Shown piece after piece: positions 50,529 through 59,218 of a stretch of DNA of 64,000 nucleotides (positions within the stretch are counted from its first letter, which is position 1; the number at the start of each line of letters is the position of its first letter). Below the pieces are notes generated by a model that saw only the letters and a list, made by a program, of their open reading frames with translations, did no database searches and was not told the DNA's origin. Source of the DNA: an uncultured Spirochaetota bacterium (lineage in GTDB: Bacteria; Spirochaetota; UBA4802; UBA5550). A program made the translations under genes and the position numbers. Location of the stretch: NCBI GenBank assembly GCA_937872225.1, contig CALMRZ010000078.1, forward strand, positions 62,001-126,000. Direction: 5' to 3'.

Positions 50529-51134
50529 ATGGGCAACATTTCAAACAGGGCAAAAATCATATATCTGCTGCTGCTGATACTTTTTATATCGGCCTTCGGC
50601 GTTTTCTGGATGGATTACATCGGGCTCTTCAATATTTCCGGTTACATAAACCGCTTCAAGGGAGAACCGCCCCTGGTGACCGAGGCCGCTGACGATGAGC
50701 CGTCCCTGGTGGAACGGGAGGAATTCGAGAAGGAAAAGCAGAAGCTCTCTGAGAGGATCGAGGACCTCGACAAGCGGGAGGCCCTGATTGCCGAGAAGGA
50801 AAAGGACATGGATTCCCAGAAGGAGAAGATCGAGGAACTGAAAAAGGGCCTCGACCTGGAGAAAAAGAAGCTCGAGCAGGAGAAAAACCGCTATTCCGGA
50901 TACAAGAAGAACGTGAAGGTCCTGGCGACCAAGATGGTCAACATGCCTCCCGAAAGCACGGTCGATATCATGCTCAACTGGGAGGACCCGCTGATCATAG
51001 ATGTGCTCAGGCAGATTGATGCCGATGCCGCCGACGCGGGCCGCACCAGCATCACGCCCTATATCATACAGCTCATGTCGGCCAAAAAGGCTGAGCGGGC
51101 CAGCCGCATCATGTACCTGATGACGCAGATCTGA
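50529..51134 (+). CDS. flbB: Flagellar protein FlbB (periplasmic collar base)
   Basis: 201 residues. One membrane segment (IIYLLLLILFISAFGVFWMDY, ~9-29) is followed by a long coiled coil (EREEFEKEKQKLSERIEDLDKREALIAEKEKDM, ~60-92, and onward) and an MgtE-N-like C-terminal domain (ATKMVNMPPESTVDIMLNWEDPLIIDVLRQID). Size (~205 in Borrelia), layout and gene order after fliJ match FlbB, the base of the spirochaete-specific collar that recruits stators. GGAGGAG precedes the ATG. This is the strongest spirochaete marker here. Confidence 0.85.
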   Translation: MGNISNRAKIIYLLLLILFISAFGVFWMDYIGLFNISGYINRFKGEPPLVTEAADDEPSLVEREEFEKEKQKLSERIEDLDKREALIAEKEKDMDSQKEKIEELKKGLDLEKKKLEQEKNRYSGYKKNVKVLATKMVNMPPESTVDIMLNWEDPLIIDVLRQIDADAADAGRTSITPYIIQLMSAKKAERASRIMYLMTQI

Positions 51135-51190
51135 CCTGCCGAGGGGGCTCGGGCCCCGGCCCCGCCGGTGAATTTTGCAAATAAAAAAAC

Positions 51191-51219
51191 TTGACAACGG
51201 TTCATCTTCTGCGTTTTAA
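51191..51219 (+). promoter_or_regulatory. Promoter for the diguanylate cyclase gene
   Basis: TTGACA (51191-51196), 17-18 bases, then TTTTAA/TTTAAT around 51214-51220. Located about 95 bp before ATG 51311. Confidence 0.5.
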
Positions 51220-51310
51220 TTAACTGTCCGGTGAAGATGGAGGAATGCGGTCCAGGGGGTCCACTGAACCGGCAGGGGAACCTGCGCTGGGTCAGGGGCA
51301 ATCATAAACC

Positions 51311-52108
51311 ATGGGTACCAGGATGGGCGAGAAAGACGATCGCGATGAAAAAGAACGGGAGCTGGGAAGTTTCGACCTCAACGTCATTAACATCATGACC
51401 CACCTGTACCGGAGCGGTGCGGTCGAGGACGAGGTGATGGAAACCCTGAGGATGCTGAATTTCGAGTACCACACGCTCCTCGACAAGAACAGCATCCTCG
51501 AAGAAAAAGTCAATATCGATTGGAAAACCAACCTGCTCAAATACCGCGACGATTACTTCACCATGATCATCAAGTCAGCCTCGCGTACCCTGGACATCGT
51601 TCCCAACGACAAGTACAAGATCACCTATATCCGCTTCGACATAGATAATTTTTCCCTGCTCAACAACCGTTTCGGCCATGACAAGGGAGACATCGTCCTG
51701 GTCGACCTGGCGGAGATATTGAAGGCCCATTCGCGTCCCACTGATTACCTGATCCGCTTCGGCGGAGAGGAGTTCGACGTCATCCTCCCGTCGACAGACC
51801 TCAAGGGAGGCGTGACCTACCTGGACAAGATGTACCGCTATATCCGAAACCTCAAGTACAACTTTGACAATACCGACGTGGTGGTCACCGTCAGCGCCGG
51901 CATCGCGGTATTTTCCATGGACCTGAACAGGCTGAAGCGCATCAACCTCGATTCGACCAAGGACGAATACCTGAAGCTCCAGAAGGCCGCGGACGACGCC
52001 CTCTACGACGCAAAGCTTTCCGGCAAGAACCAGTACAAGATCTACAACGACAAGATAGACTACAAAGATGTCAGGGAGAGGTACGCGGCGGCGGGCGGCC
52101 GCGTCTAG
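51311..52108 (+). CDS. Diguanylate cyclase (GGDEF protein)
   Basis: 265 residues. Residues ~90-255 form a GGDEF domain: RFDIDNFSLLNNRFGHDKGD, active-site RFGGEEFDVILP, and KLQKAADDALYDAKLSGKNQYKIYN. An RxxD inhibitory site (RPTD) stands five residues before GGEEF, so c-di-GMP feedback is expected. The ~85-residue N-terminus is charged and helical with no known sensor. The enzyme makes c-di-GMP, which often controls motility; its place just after the flagellar genes fits that. It has its own promoter. Confidence 0.92.
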   Translation: MGTRMGEKDDRDEKERELGSFDLNVINIMTHLYRSGAVEDEVMETLRMLNFEYHTLLDKNSILEEKVNIDWKTNLLKYRDDYFTMIIKSASRTLDIVPNDKYKITYIRFDIDNFSLLNNRFGHDKGDIVLVDLAEILKAHSRPTDYLIRFGGEEFDVILPSTDLKGGVTYLDKMYRYIRNLKYNFDNTDVVVTVSAGIAVFSMDLNRLKRINLDSTKDEYLKLQKAADDALYDAKLSGKNQYKIYNDKIDYKDVRERYAAAGGRV

Positions 52109-52119
52109 CCGGTTAAGCC

Positions 52120-52707
52120 TTAGTCCATGGCCGAGTATTCGTTTATCAAGCCAAGGATTTCCTTTCTTCCATCCCCGGATTTCGCGGAGCTTATAAAGAA
52201 TGCGTCGCGCGATATGCCCAGGGCTTCGCTGATCTCGCGCACCCGCTGCGACCGCCGGTTGCGGGACAGCTTGTCGCTTTTCGTCAGGGTGATGGCGGCA
52301 GGGACCTTCTGGCCGGCAAGGAGCGAGAGTATCCCGGCTTCGAAATCGTCCGGCGTCCTCCTGATGTCTATCAGCAGAAAGGCGAGCTTCAGATTGGCGC
52401 GCGTGGTTATGTATTTTTTTATAAGGGGCAGAAAGGCCTTCCGCATATCCATGGGCAGCTTCGCGTAGCCGAAGCCGGGAAGATCCGCGATGGAAATGGA
52501 GTCGTTGAGGACGAAGAAGTTGATCGTCCTGGTTACGCCCGGCCGGGAGCCGGTCTTGACCAGGTCCTTTTTCCTCATCAGCATGTTGATCAGGGATGAT
52601 TTCCCCACGTTGGACCTTCCCAGGAAGGCGAATTCCGGGTATGCATGCCGCGGGAACTGCGACGGAGCGCTGCAGCTTTTGAGAAAATGGACCCCGTGTA
52701 TTTTCAT
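52120..52707 (-). CDS. engB: Ribosome biogenesis GTPase EngB (YsxC/YihA)
   Basis: 195 residues with G1 GRSNVGKSS at 30-38, G2 SRPGVTRTINFF, G3 DLPGFGYAKLP and G4 TKSDK. EngB helps assemble the 50S subunit. It overlaps the end of the acetyltransferase gene (ATGA), and both overlap the crotonase gene upstream, so 53914-52120 is one tightly coupled minus-strand operon. Confidence 0.95.
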   Translation of the reverse strand: MKIHGVHFLKSCSAPSQFPRHAYPEFAFLGRSNVGKSSLINMLMRKKDLVKTGSRPGVTRTINFFVLNDSISIADLPGFGYAKLPMDMRKAFLPLIKKYITTRANLKLAFLLIDIRRTPDDFEAGILSLLAGQKVPAAITLTKSDKLSRNRRSQRVREISEALGISRDAFFISSAKSGDGRKEILGLINEYSAMD

Positions 52708-53141
52708 CGCGCCAGCACCCGCTCCATGAGGATTGCGTCAACGTCGTCGTAATAGTTTTTGCGGCGGCCGGTTTCGATGAAACCGGCTTTCCGGTAGAAC
52801 GTTCGGGCCGCGGTGTTTAGCTCGCTTACCTCGAGAAAAATTTTAACCGGTCCATGGGCTTCCCGCGCGTCGCTGATGACGCGCTCCAGCAACCGAGAGC
52901 CCAGGCCCCGGAGCCGCCGGTCCTTCCTGACGCCGATGTTGTTGAGCTGGATCTCGTCGGCGACGATCCAGGCCACGGCAAAACCGACTATGTCGCTGTC
53001 TTCTTCCAGGACGTAGAAACGGGAAAAATTGAGGCCCAGCTCATCGGCGAACTGCCGCCGGTCCCACCGCGCGTGTCCTTCGCGCTCGATATCGTAAACG
53101 GCATCGATGTCTCCGGCGGCGGCTGTCCTGATCAATGTCAC
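52704..53141 (-). CDS. rimI: GNAT N-acetyltransferase (RimI-like)
   Basis: 145 residues with the GNAT core: VLEEDSDIVGFAVAWIVADEIQLNNIGVRKDRRLRGLGSRLLERVISDA (~47-95), including the acetyl-CoA-binding R-x-x-G-x-G/S (RRLRGLGSRLL), and NTAARTFYRKAGFIETGRRKNYY. RimI acetylates the N-terminus of ribosomal protein S18; many RimI-like enzymes have wider targets. The GTG start overlaps the stop of the crotonase gene (GTGA) and its end overlaps engB. Confidence 0.82.
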   Translation of the reverse strand: MTLIRTAAAGDIDAVYDIEREGHARWDRRQFADELGLNFSRFYVLEEDSDIVGFAVAWIVADEIQLNNIGVRKDRRLRGLGSRLLERVISDAREAHGPVKIFLEVSELNTAARTFYRKAGFIETGRRKNYYDDVDAILMERVLAR

Positions 53142-53914
53142 TTGTCTTTGGGCACCGGGTCGCGCTTTTCAAGGAAGGCGGCGACGCCTTCCCTCTTGTT
53201 TTCTGTTTCGCAAAGCGCTCCGAAGGCGTCCCGCTCCATTTTCAGGGCGGCGTTGAATTCCATCGTGAGCCCTTTTCGGATCACTTCCATGGCTGCCTTG
53301 ATGGCGGGCCTGCCGCGGAGGGCGATGGCCGCCGCGAGCTTCTTCGCTTCGTTGACGGCTTCGCCCTTGGGCACGCAGCGGTTGACGATACCGTATTCCG
53401 CCGCCTGTTTTCCGCTGATGAAATTGCCGGATAAAATAAGCTCGTAGGCGCGTCCGGTCCCGAAAAACCGCGGGGACCGCTGGGTCCCGCCGAAGCCGGG
53501 AATGATGCCGAGCTTTATCTCCGGGAGCCCCATCTGGGCCGTTTCATCGGCTATGCGTATATGGCAGGCCAGGGCGGTTTCGGTCCCTCCGCCCAGGGCA
53601 TATCCGTTGATGGCGGCGATAAAGGGCTTGTCGGCGTTCTCGATCAGGTTCATCAGCTCCTGGCCTGCCTTGAGCCAGTCGCTTCCCGCCTGCCGGGTGT
53701 TGAGGGAGGTGAATTCGCTGATGTCCGCCCCGGCGATGAAGGCCTTCCCTTCGCCGGTAAACACGACCGCGCGCACGGCATCGTCCTTGAGGGCCCTTTC
53801 CACGGCCTCCCGGATGTCCTTGATGACCGGGGTGCTGAGGGCGTTCATCGGCGGCTTGTTGATGACCATCAGGGCGACGCCCTGGCCGTCTACGGTATAA
53901 CTGCATGTTGACAT
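53138..53914 (-). CDS. Enoyl-CoA hydratase/isomerase (crotonase family)
   Basis: 258 residues. Oxyanion-hole region AFIAGADISEF (58-68), catalytic Glu112 (ALGGGTETALACH) and Glu132 (MGLPEIKLGIIPGFGGTQR). Paralogue of the island enzyme at 21105, with matching PPMNAL start and FLEKR end. AAGGAG precedes the ATG at 53914. It is unusual as the first gene of an operon with rimI and engB, whose roles are unrelated, and lies 15 kb from the acyl-CoA island. Confidence 0.9.
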   Translation of the reverse strand: MSTCSYTVDGQGVALMVINKPPMNALSTPVIKDIREAVERALKDDAVRAVVFTGEGKAFIAGADISEFTSLNTRQAGSDWLKAGQELMNLIENADKPFIAAINGYALGGGTETALACHIRIADETAQMGLPEIKLGIIPGFGGTQRSPRFFGTGRAYELILSGNFISGKQAAEYGIVNRCVPKGEAVNEAKKLAAAIALRGRPAIKAAMEVIRKGLTMEFNAALKMERDAFGALCETENKREGVAAFLEKRDPVPKDK

Positions 53915-54043
53915 GATAGGCTCCTTGTAAATTATAATAAAATTTCCATCGTCGCCGCGGGGATGAGCTTAATAAGCTTGATAATTTATAAAAATTGTTG
54001 GATATGTAATATTTGTAAACAACTTTTTGGTGATTGGCGAACG

Positions 54044-54159
54044 GATAATGTTTGCCAGGCAGGGAATTGCCCCGCGAGTAGGCGACAGGGATGTCGCCGA
54101 TTCCGCCGAGTCAACACGGACGTTATACGAGGCGGACGAGCGGGGCGGTTCCCTGCCTG
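54044..54159 (+). ncRNA. Candidate structured RNA with two CsrA-consensus hairpin loops
   Basis: A GATAAT box at 54044-54049 (poor -35) would start transcription near 54056. From there, bases 54056-54075 pair with 54140-54159 over 20 bp. Two of these pairs are U-G wobbles that work only in the + strand RNA. Inside are two hairpins: GGCGAC-AGGGAT-GTCGCC (54081-54098), and TCCGCC/GGCGGA (54102-54107 with 54131-54136) holding AAC-ACGGAC-GTT. The loops read ACAGGGATGT and ACACGGACGT, both fitting the ACANGGANGT motif bound by CsrA/RsmA. The layout resembles CsrA-sponge RNAs or the TwoAYGGAY motif. The 315-bp gap 53915-54229 holds this element and the crotonase promoter side. A weak TGCAT/ATGCA stem before TTTTT near 54208 may end it. 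Confidence 0.5.
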
Positions 54160-54229
54160 CTTTACTTTCATTCAATAAATCAGAAGGATGCATACCCAAT
54201 GCAGCCGGATTTTTCACCTGTCAGGAATA

Positions 54230-56335
54230 TTAAAAATGCGGCTCTTCCCCGGAACAGCCGTGAAAATACTTCACCAGGGTCACCTGGTTCCCTTTTTCGT
54301 TGAAGGTCATCACGTCAAAGGATTTCCGGGCCAGTATCAGGCCCCGCCCGTGGGTGAGAAGGTCCCGGTTCACATTGTCCGCGGTCATTGCCATGAAGCT
54401 CCGATGGTCAAAACCCTTGCCTTCATCGGTTATCCGGTAGGCCGCCATGGCGGGCGTCAGGGAATACTCGACTCTGACCCGCTTTTCGCGGTAAAGGGCG
54501 TCCTTGCGGCGGTCGCGAACGAACTGGAGATACTCATGTCCGGCCCCGGAACCGGATTTTTCATTGAACTGGATGTCCAGGTTCCCGTGCTCAATAGCAT
54601 TGATGATTATTTCAAGGAGGCCTGTTTTCACCGCCTGCACGCCGCCCTGGTCCAGGGACTTGCCGAGGTTTTTGATGAGGCGCTGGGTCAGCAGCTCGGC
54701 GTGGCTGAAATTGTTGTCGGTGTAATATACCTGGCGCTCTGTTTCCAAGAGGTCAAGGAGTATGTCATCGTTCACCGGCGAGGCGGTACCGAAGATGTTC
54801 GCGGTGCCTTCCGATTCAACATAATCAAGCTTGACCGAAAGGGAAACGGGCTCGCTGCCGTACTTGGCCTTGAAATCGCTCCTGAACGTTATGGTTGTCT
54901 TGTCCTTTCCGAGGCCTGACAGGTGTTCCCGGTAAATCTGGCGGAACATGTCGCCATCTTTTTCGCCCCGGCGGTCAATGTAGTCGAGAAAGGCCGTGGC
55001 AAGCACTTCCTCCGGCTCATACCCGAGCAGCTTCTTGATCGCCCTGTTGACCGTGGCAAAGCGGAACTGGTCGTCCAGGTTGAAAATGATATCATTGGAG
55101 CTTTCAATGAAATGGATGTATTTCTTCCGGGTCTCTTCGACCTGGAGCCTCATCATGTTCATGCGGTCGGCGAGGCCGAGGGAAAGAAGGATTACCATGG
55201 CCACCCAGCCGGCCTGCATGCTGTAGTTGGTAACGGGGTTTTCCGGGATGAGCCCGTAGGTTTTAAGGATATAGAGTATCACTCCGAGGATCAGTATGCC
55301 GACCGCGATGAGGAATGACCGCGCGGTCCGTGATTTTTTTATAAAGGTAAGGTTTACCAGGAGATAGAGGCTGTAGACCACGCTGATGAGGGTGATGGCC
55401 GTTATGGTCACGATGCTGAATCGGTAGTTCTGCAGTATGAGCGTTGAGAGGCCGGCGGCAAGGCCGAGAAGGATGAGGATCCTGACGGCAATGTCGGCGC
55501 GCGGCATATGCTTCCGCAGGTCGATGTAATACCTTCCGAATTGAAGGAAGAAGGCGTAGGTCAGGCCAATCATGAGCGGGTTGTTGTACCGTTCCCACCA
55601 CGGATTGCCGGGCCATAGGTGCTGGTAGGATGTGCCGTTAAGTCCCATGGCGAGGAAGAGCATAGCGGCGATCGACATCATGTAATACAGATAGCCGATA
55701 TCCCTCATGGAAAAAAAGAGGATCAGGTGGTACAGGAGCATGACCAGCAGGATGCCGTAGAACATCCAGAGGAAGGCTGATTCCTGCCCGTGCATTATTT
55801 TGAAAACATCGGGGGAATAGAGGTCAAGGTCGACGATGAGGGCGCTGTCCGAGCGGAACCGGAGATAACAGGTGACTTCACCCCGGGGTTGTACCGTCAG
55901 GGGAAACACAAAGGTCCGGAAATTCATCGGCCTCTGGGCGAAGGGGAAACTGTGGCCGGTCCTCATGTGCGTCACGGATGTCCCGTCATCGACATAACAG
56001 TCAAGGTGGCTGATGAGGGCGTAGTTCTGGTTGAGATAGCAATCAATGGCTTTTCCGGAATTGTTTTTCAACCGGAATCTCACCCAGTATGACGCCGTGC
56101 TGAAGCCGAACCCGAGGGATTCCTTTTCGGACTTCAGCCAGCGGAGGGGATGGCCGTTCCGGTCAAGCTGGGTGCTGCCGCGGATGTCTTCGATGGACAG
56201 GATGCTGGCCGGGTCCCGGAGGTATTCCACATGGGGCCCGAGGGACATGTTCCTGAAATCGCGGTCCACAACGACGGTTCCGGCCGATGCATCGGCTGCC
56301 AGGAAAAGGAAGATGATGAGGGCTGACAGCTTCAT
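54230..56335 (-). CDS. 7TMR-DISM sensor with PAS and GHKL-type ATPase domains
   Basis: About 701 residues from the ATG at 56335, which opens a signal peptide (MKLSALIIFLFLAADASAG); the frame is open to 56416. Residues ~25-175 form the periplasmic 7TMR-DISM extracellular domain (YWVRFRLKNNSGKAIDCYLNQN), then seven membrane segments (~190-385) and a PAS domain (FIESSNDIIFNLDDQFRFATVNRAIKKLLGYEPEEVL, ~408-444). An anti-sigma-like ATPase domain follows (LLEIIINAIEHGNLDI ... ITDEGKGFDHRSF ... HGRGLILARKSFD). No phosphoacceptor His box is seen, so it may act like RsbW rather than as a true histidine kinase. Ligand unknown. Confidence 0.82.
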   Translation of the reverse strand: MKLSALIIFLFLAADASAGTVVVDRDFRNMSLGPHVEYLRDPASILSIEDIRGSTQLDRNGHPLRWLKSEKESLGFGFSTASYWVRFRLKNNSGKAIDCYLNQNYALISHLDCYVDDGTSVTHMRTGHSFPFAQRPMNFRTFVFPLTVQPRGEVTCYLRFRSDSALIVDLDLYSPDVFKIMHGQESAFLWMFYGILLVMLLYHLILFFSMRDIGYLYYMMSIAAMLFLAMGLNGTSYQHLWPGNPWWERYNNPLMIGLTYAFFLQFGRYYIDLRKHMPRADIAVRILILLGLAAGLSTLILQNYRFSIVTITAITLISVVYSLYLLVNLTFIKKSRTARSFLIAVGILILGVILYILKTYGLIPENPVTNYSMQAGWVAMVILLSLGLADRMNMMRLQVEETRKKYIHFIESSNDIIFNLDDQFRFATVNRAIKKLLGYEPEEVLATAFLDYIDRRGEKDGDMFRQIYREHLSGLGKDKTTITFRSDFKAKYGSEPVSLSVKLDYVESEGTANIFGTASPVNDDILLDLLETERQVYYTDNNFSHAELLTQRLIKNLGKSLDQGGVQAVKTGLLEIIINAIEHGNLDIQFNEKSGSGAGHEYLQFVRDRRKDALYREKRVRVEYSLTPAMAAYRITDEGKGFDHRSFMAMTADNVNRDLLTHGRGLILARKSFDVMTFNEKGNQVTLVKYFHGCSGEEPHF

Positions 56336-56500
56336 GCGGATACAAGGCCTCCCTGGCGTTTGGTCCGGGCTTGAGGTCGCTTTATGCGGAAAGCGACGGT
56401 TCTGCCTGTAGTACATTCCCCGTTTGACATCCTGTCAATGACAAAAAGGGGCAACAGGCCCACTATTATCGATGAAAAATGTATGAATATGACCGGTGCA

Positions 56501-56842
56501 TTAACCTTTGAAGATGAAATAGACAGCCCCCATGAGGCAGAGACCGGCCCAGAGATAATTGAGCCGTATCGATTCCTTCATGTAAATGAGGGCGAAGGGG
56601 ACGAAGACGGACAGGGTGATTACCTCCTGGAGGATCTTGAGCTGCGGGAGGGACAACGCGGTGTATCCTATCCGGTTCGCCGGCACCTGGACCATGTATT
56701 CGAAGAGGGCTATGCCCCAGCTCGCGAAGGCCGCGACGTACCACGCTGTGCCTCCCAGGTTCCTCAGGTGGGAGTACCACGCGAAGGTCATGAAGACGTT
56801 GGAAATGGTAAGGAGAACGATTGTTTTTGCTATGACCGGCAT
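56501..56842 (-). CDS. DUF486 small membrane protein
   Basis: 113 residues from ATG 56842 (GGAG 6 bp upstream); the frame runs on to 56953 without a start site. TIVLLTISNVFMTFAWYSHLRNL at the start and four membrane helices are typical of DUF486, a family related to small drug/metabolite transporters. Function in the family is not established. It is a single gene transcribed away from the + strand gene at 56962. Confidence 0.8.
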   Translation of the reverse strand: MPVIAKTIVLLTISNVFMTFAWYSHLRNLGGTAWYVAAFASWGIALFEYMVQVPANRIGYTALSLPQLKILQEVITLSVFVPFALIYMKESIRLNYLWAGLCLMGAVYFIFKG

Positions 56843-56961
56843 CTCTGGCTCCAGAAACGGATAGATATAGGTTGTAGAAATTATTTGCGCTTTAAAAATC
56901 AAGAACATTTTTAAAATATTAATGACACCGTGAACGCGGTATGACATAATCAAAATGGATC

Positions 56962-57927
56962 ATGGCAGACATGATGAAAGAAGGATCATTTTTCCATAAA
57001 TATATCCTCCGCATCAACCGGGACGAGCTTCTCTTCGATATATTGCTCTATGCCTATACGGAATTTTTCCTGTACCGGTTCGTCACCGGAGGGAAATGGT
57101 TCGTGCAGGTCCTCTCGATGAAATCGCTCCTGGTCGCCGGGGTCTTCCTGGATTTCTTCATCATCTGGTACCTCGGCACGGTATTCCGGGAGTACCGCGC
57201 CTATTACCGGAATGCCGTCATCTATGTGGCGTACTGCATCGCGGCCCTTTGGATCGTGATCGCCCTCCACCTCGGCGTTGTCATGAATGTCTTCGATATC
57301 TTCGGCAGGGGTGATTTCATCGTCATGTCCGTGTTCGGATATCTCCTGGTCATGGTGGGCATCGCGGGGGGCGTCGTTTTCGCCGCGACGGAGGTCCAGC
57401 GGGGGAAGGGGAGGCCCGTCGCCGCGGCGCGCCTGAGGGCTCTCAAGATCGTGGTGCCCTTCGGCATGTGGGCCATGAACATCTATCTGGTGTATCATCT
57501 CCTTGAAAGCCTGAACATGAGGAGTTTTCTTGTCGGCATCCCCCTCTGGGTGCTGTTCACCTTCCTGGAATACTACCTCTTCTCGTTTTTCGAGAAGCGT
57601 GTCAAAAAAAAGGTTCCCGAAGAACCGCGGCCGTCACGGTTCGACCGGATCTTCCGGTCATACCTGTTCCCCGTCATTGTCGTGACATTGCTCTGCCTCT
57701 GGGACGAGATCTTTCTCTGGGGGAGCATCACCAGGGCCCTCAGCCGGGGAGAGACGATCTCCCTGGCCGGCACGATCGCCTACCTCACGCTGGCCGGTAT
57801 CGTGCCGATGCGGATCATCCTGGTCTTCCAGCCGCCCCTGAACCTGGTGAACCTTGCCGTCGGCGCAGGGAGCATGGGGTATTTCCTCTATTCCGTGGCC
57901 ATGCTCCTGAAGAGCGTCTTCGTTTAA
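56962..57927 (+). CDS. Polytopic membrane protein of unknown function
   Basis: 321 residues with about eight hydrophobic segments (SLLVAGVFLDFFIIWYLGTVF near 55, AVIYVAYCIAALWIVIALHLGVVM near 85, FIVMSVFGYLLVMVGIAGGVVFAA near 120) and a Lys/Arg-rich loop near 215-228. No transporter or enzyme motif recognised. The start at 56962 has a poor ribosome-binding site. It stands alone between the DUF486 gene and the ferredoxin-like gene. Confidence 0.65.
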   Translation: MADMMKEGSFFHKYILRINRDELLFDILLYAYTEFFLYRFVTGGKWFVQVLSMKSLLVAGVFLDFFIIWYLGTVFREYRAYYRNAVIYVAYCIAALWIVIALHLGVVMNVFDIFGRGDFIVMSVFGYLLVMVGIAGGVVFAATEVQRGKGRPVAAARLRALKIVVPFGMWAMNIYLVYHLLESLNMRSFLVGIPLWVLFTFLEYYLFSFFEKRVKKKVPEEPRPSRFDRIFRSYLFPVIVVTLLCLWDEIFLWGSITRALSRGETISLAGTIAYLTLAGIVPMRIILVFQPPLNLVNLAVGAGSMGYFLYSVAMLLKSVFV

Positions 57928-57939
57928 AACAAAAAATAC

Positions 57940-57968
57940 TTGCATTTAAACATAACACTGTTATGTTT
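57940..57968 (+). promoter_or_regulatory. Promoter overlapped by a perfect palindrome
   Basis: TTGCAT (57940-57945), 16 bases, TATGTT (57962-57967). AAACATAAC (57948-57956) and GTTATGTTT (57960-57968) are perfect 9-bp arms with a 3-base centre, covering the spacer and -10 box. A dimeric repressor binding here would shut off the ferredoxin-like gene at 58003. Confidence 0.6.
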
Positions 57969-58002
57969 GACCGATAATTCAAACTACCCAGCGAGGTGCG
58001 CC

Positions 58003-59088
58003 ATGGCAGACGATGTATACTACCGGTTACGGGACATTCTTGACAAAATGCCCAACGGCTATCCGGCGACGGAAGACGGGCTTGAGATAAAGATACTCAA
58101 GAAGATCTTTACCGAGGAAGAGGCGGAGGTCGCCACGAAGATGCGGATGAAATTCGAGACCGCGGAGGCCATGGCGGCCAGGACAGGCATGGACCCCGAA
58201 TATCTTAAGACGATGCTGCCCAAAATGGCGAACCAGGGACAGATCTGGGGCGTAACCATCGGGGGAGCGAAGATATACAAGCTGGCGCCCTTTGTTTTCG
58301 GCATCTACGAATGGCAGGTGTACCGCATGGACAGGGAGCTGGTCGACATGCTGGAGCTCTATTCCCACAGGGATTTCGGAAACGTTTTCTACAGCCAGTC
58401 GCCGGCTCTCCTGAAGGTGGTGCCTATAGAGAAGGAAATTCCTGCCGAATCGGTCATCGAGCCGTACGAGAGCATTTCGAGCCTTATCGAAAACGCGAAA
58501 TCATGGGCGGTCGGCGACTGCGTCTGCAAAAAAGAGAAAAGTATCCTCGGCGAAAGGTGCGACAAGCCCATGGAAGTCTGCATGGCCCTCTCCCCGATCG
58601 AGAACATGTTCGAAGGCTACTTCTGGGGGAGGCCCATCACCAAGGAAGAGGCCTATGCCGTGCTGAAGAAGGCCGAGGATTCCGGCCTGGTGCACATGAC
58701 ATCCAATACGAAAGAAGGTCATATCTACATCTGCAACTGCTGCGGCTGCTGCTGCGGCATTCTCAGGGGAGTGAACGAACTGGGTCTCGATTCAGCGCTG
58801 GCGCGCTCCAATTACCGGGCCGTGGTGGACGCGGACCTCTGCACCGCCTGCGGCGCCTGCCTTGACCGGTGCCAGGTGAAGGGTGTCATCGAACTAGGCG
58901 ACACGGCGGTTATAGGCGAGCGCTGCATCGGCTGCGGCCTCTGCGTGTCGGCCTGCCCGGTGGAGGCGATCAGGATGGCAAGAAAAGACGATGCCCACAT
59001 CGAGTATGTGCCGATAGATGAAAAAGAGTGGAACAGAAAACGGGCCGAGTTCCGCGGCAGGGACGATTACAAGGACCTGCTGAAATAA
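58003..59088 (+). CDS. Iron-sulfur protein with two C-terminal [4Fe-4S] ferredoxin motifs
   Basis: 361 residues from ATG 58003 (GAGGTG upstream). The N-terminal ~120 residues look like a winged-helix region (AMAARTGMDPEYLKTMLPKMANQGQIWGV). The middle holds a Cys-rich cluster (CVCKKEKSILGERC, CNCCGCCCGIL). The C-terminus has two ferredoxin motifs, CTACGACLDRCQVKG and CIGCGLCVSACPVEA. This arrangement is common in anaerobe proteins that link electron transfer to an unknown partner. The helix-turn-helix-like start hints at DNA or protein binding. A promoter palindrome lies just upstream. Confidence 0.75.
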   Translation: MADDVYYRLRDILDKMPNGYPATEDGLEIKILKKIFTEEEAEVATKMRMKFETAEAMAARTGMDPEYLKTMLPKMANQGQIWGVTIGGAKIYKLAPFVFGIYEWQVYRMDRELVDMLELYSHRDFGNVFYSQSPALLKVVPIEKEIPAESVIEPYESISSLIENAKSWAVGDCVCKKEKSILGERCDKPMEVCMALSPIENMFEGYFWGRPITKEEAYAVLKKAEDSGLVHMTSNTKEGHIYICNCCGCCCGILRGVNELGLDSALARSNYRAVVDADLCTACGACLDRCQVKGVIELGDTAVIGERCIGCGLCVSACPVEAIRMARKDDAHIEYVPIDEKEWNRKRAEFRGRDDYKDLLK

Positions 59089-59109
59089 CAGATCGACAGC
59101 CCTCATTCA

Positions 59110-59134
59110 GTCCCCCCTGGCCCCCCAGGGGGAC
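59110..59134. repeat. Dispersed CCCCCCTG-type repeat copy
   Basis: TCCCCCCTGGCCCCCCAGGG followed by GGAC, similar to copies at 7721 and 47759. A second C/G-rich stretch at 59162-59182 may be its other end. Confidence 0.45.
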
Positions 59135-59218
59135 TTCAGTGGCTAGTATTGTTTACAGTAGCCCCTCACGGCGCGGGGGGCTTGTGAGGGATGTACTACA
59201 GCCGCGAGGATATGCCAT

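Noticed and set aside
42028-51134. Possibility that the flagellar block is proteobacterial or was acquired by transfer
   Set aside because: Gene order through flbB is the spirochaete order and base composition matches the neighbourhood.
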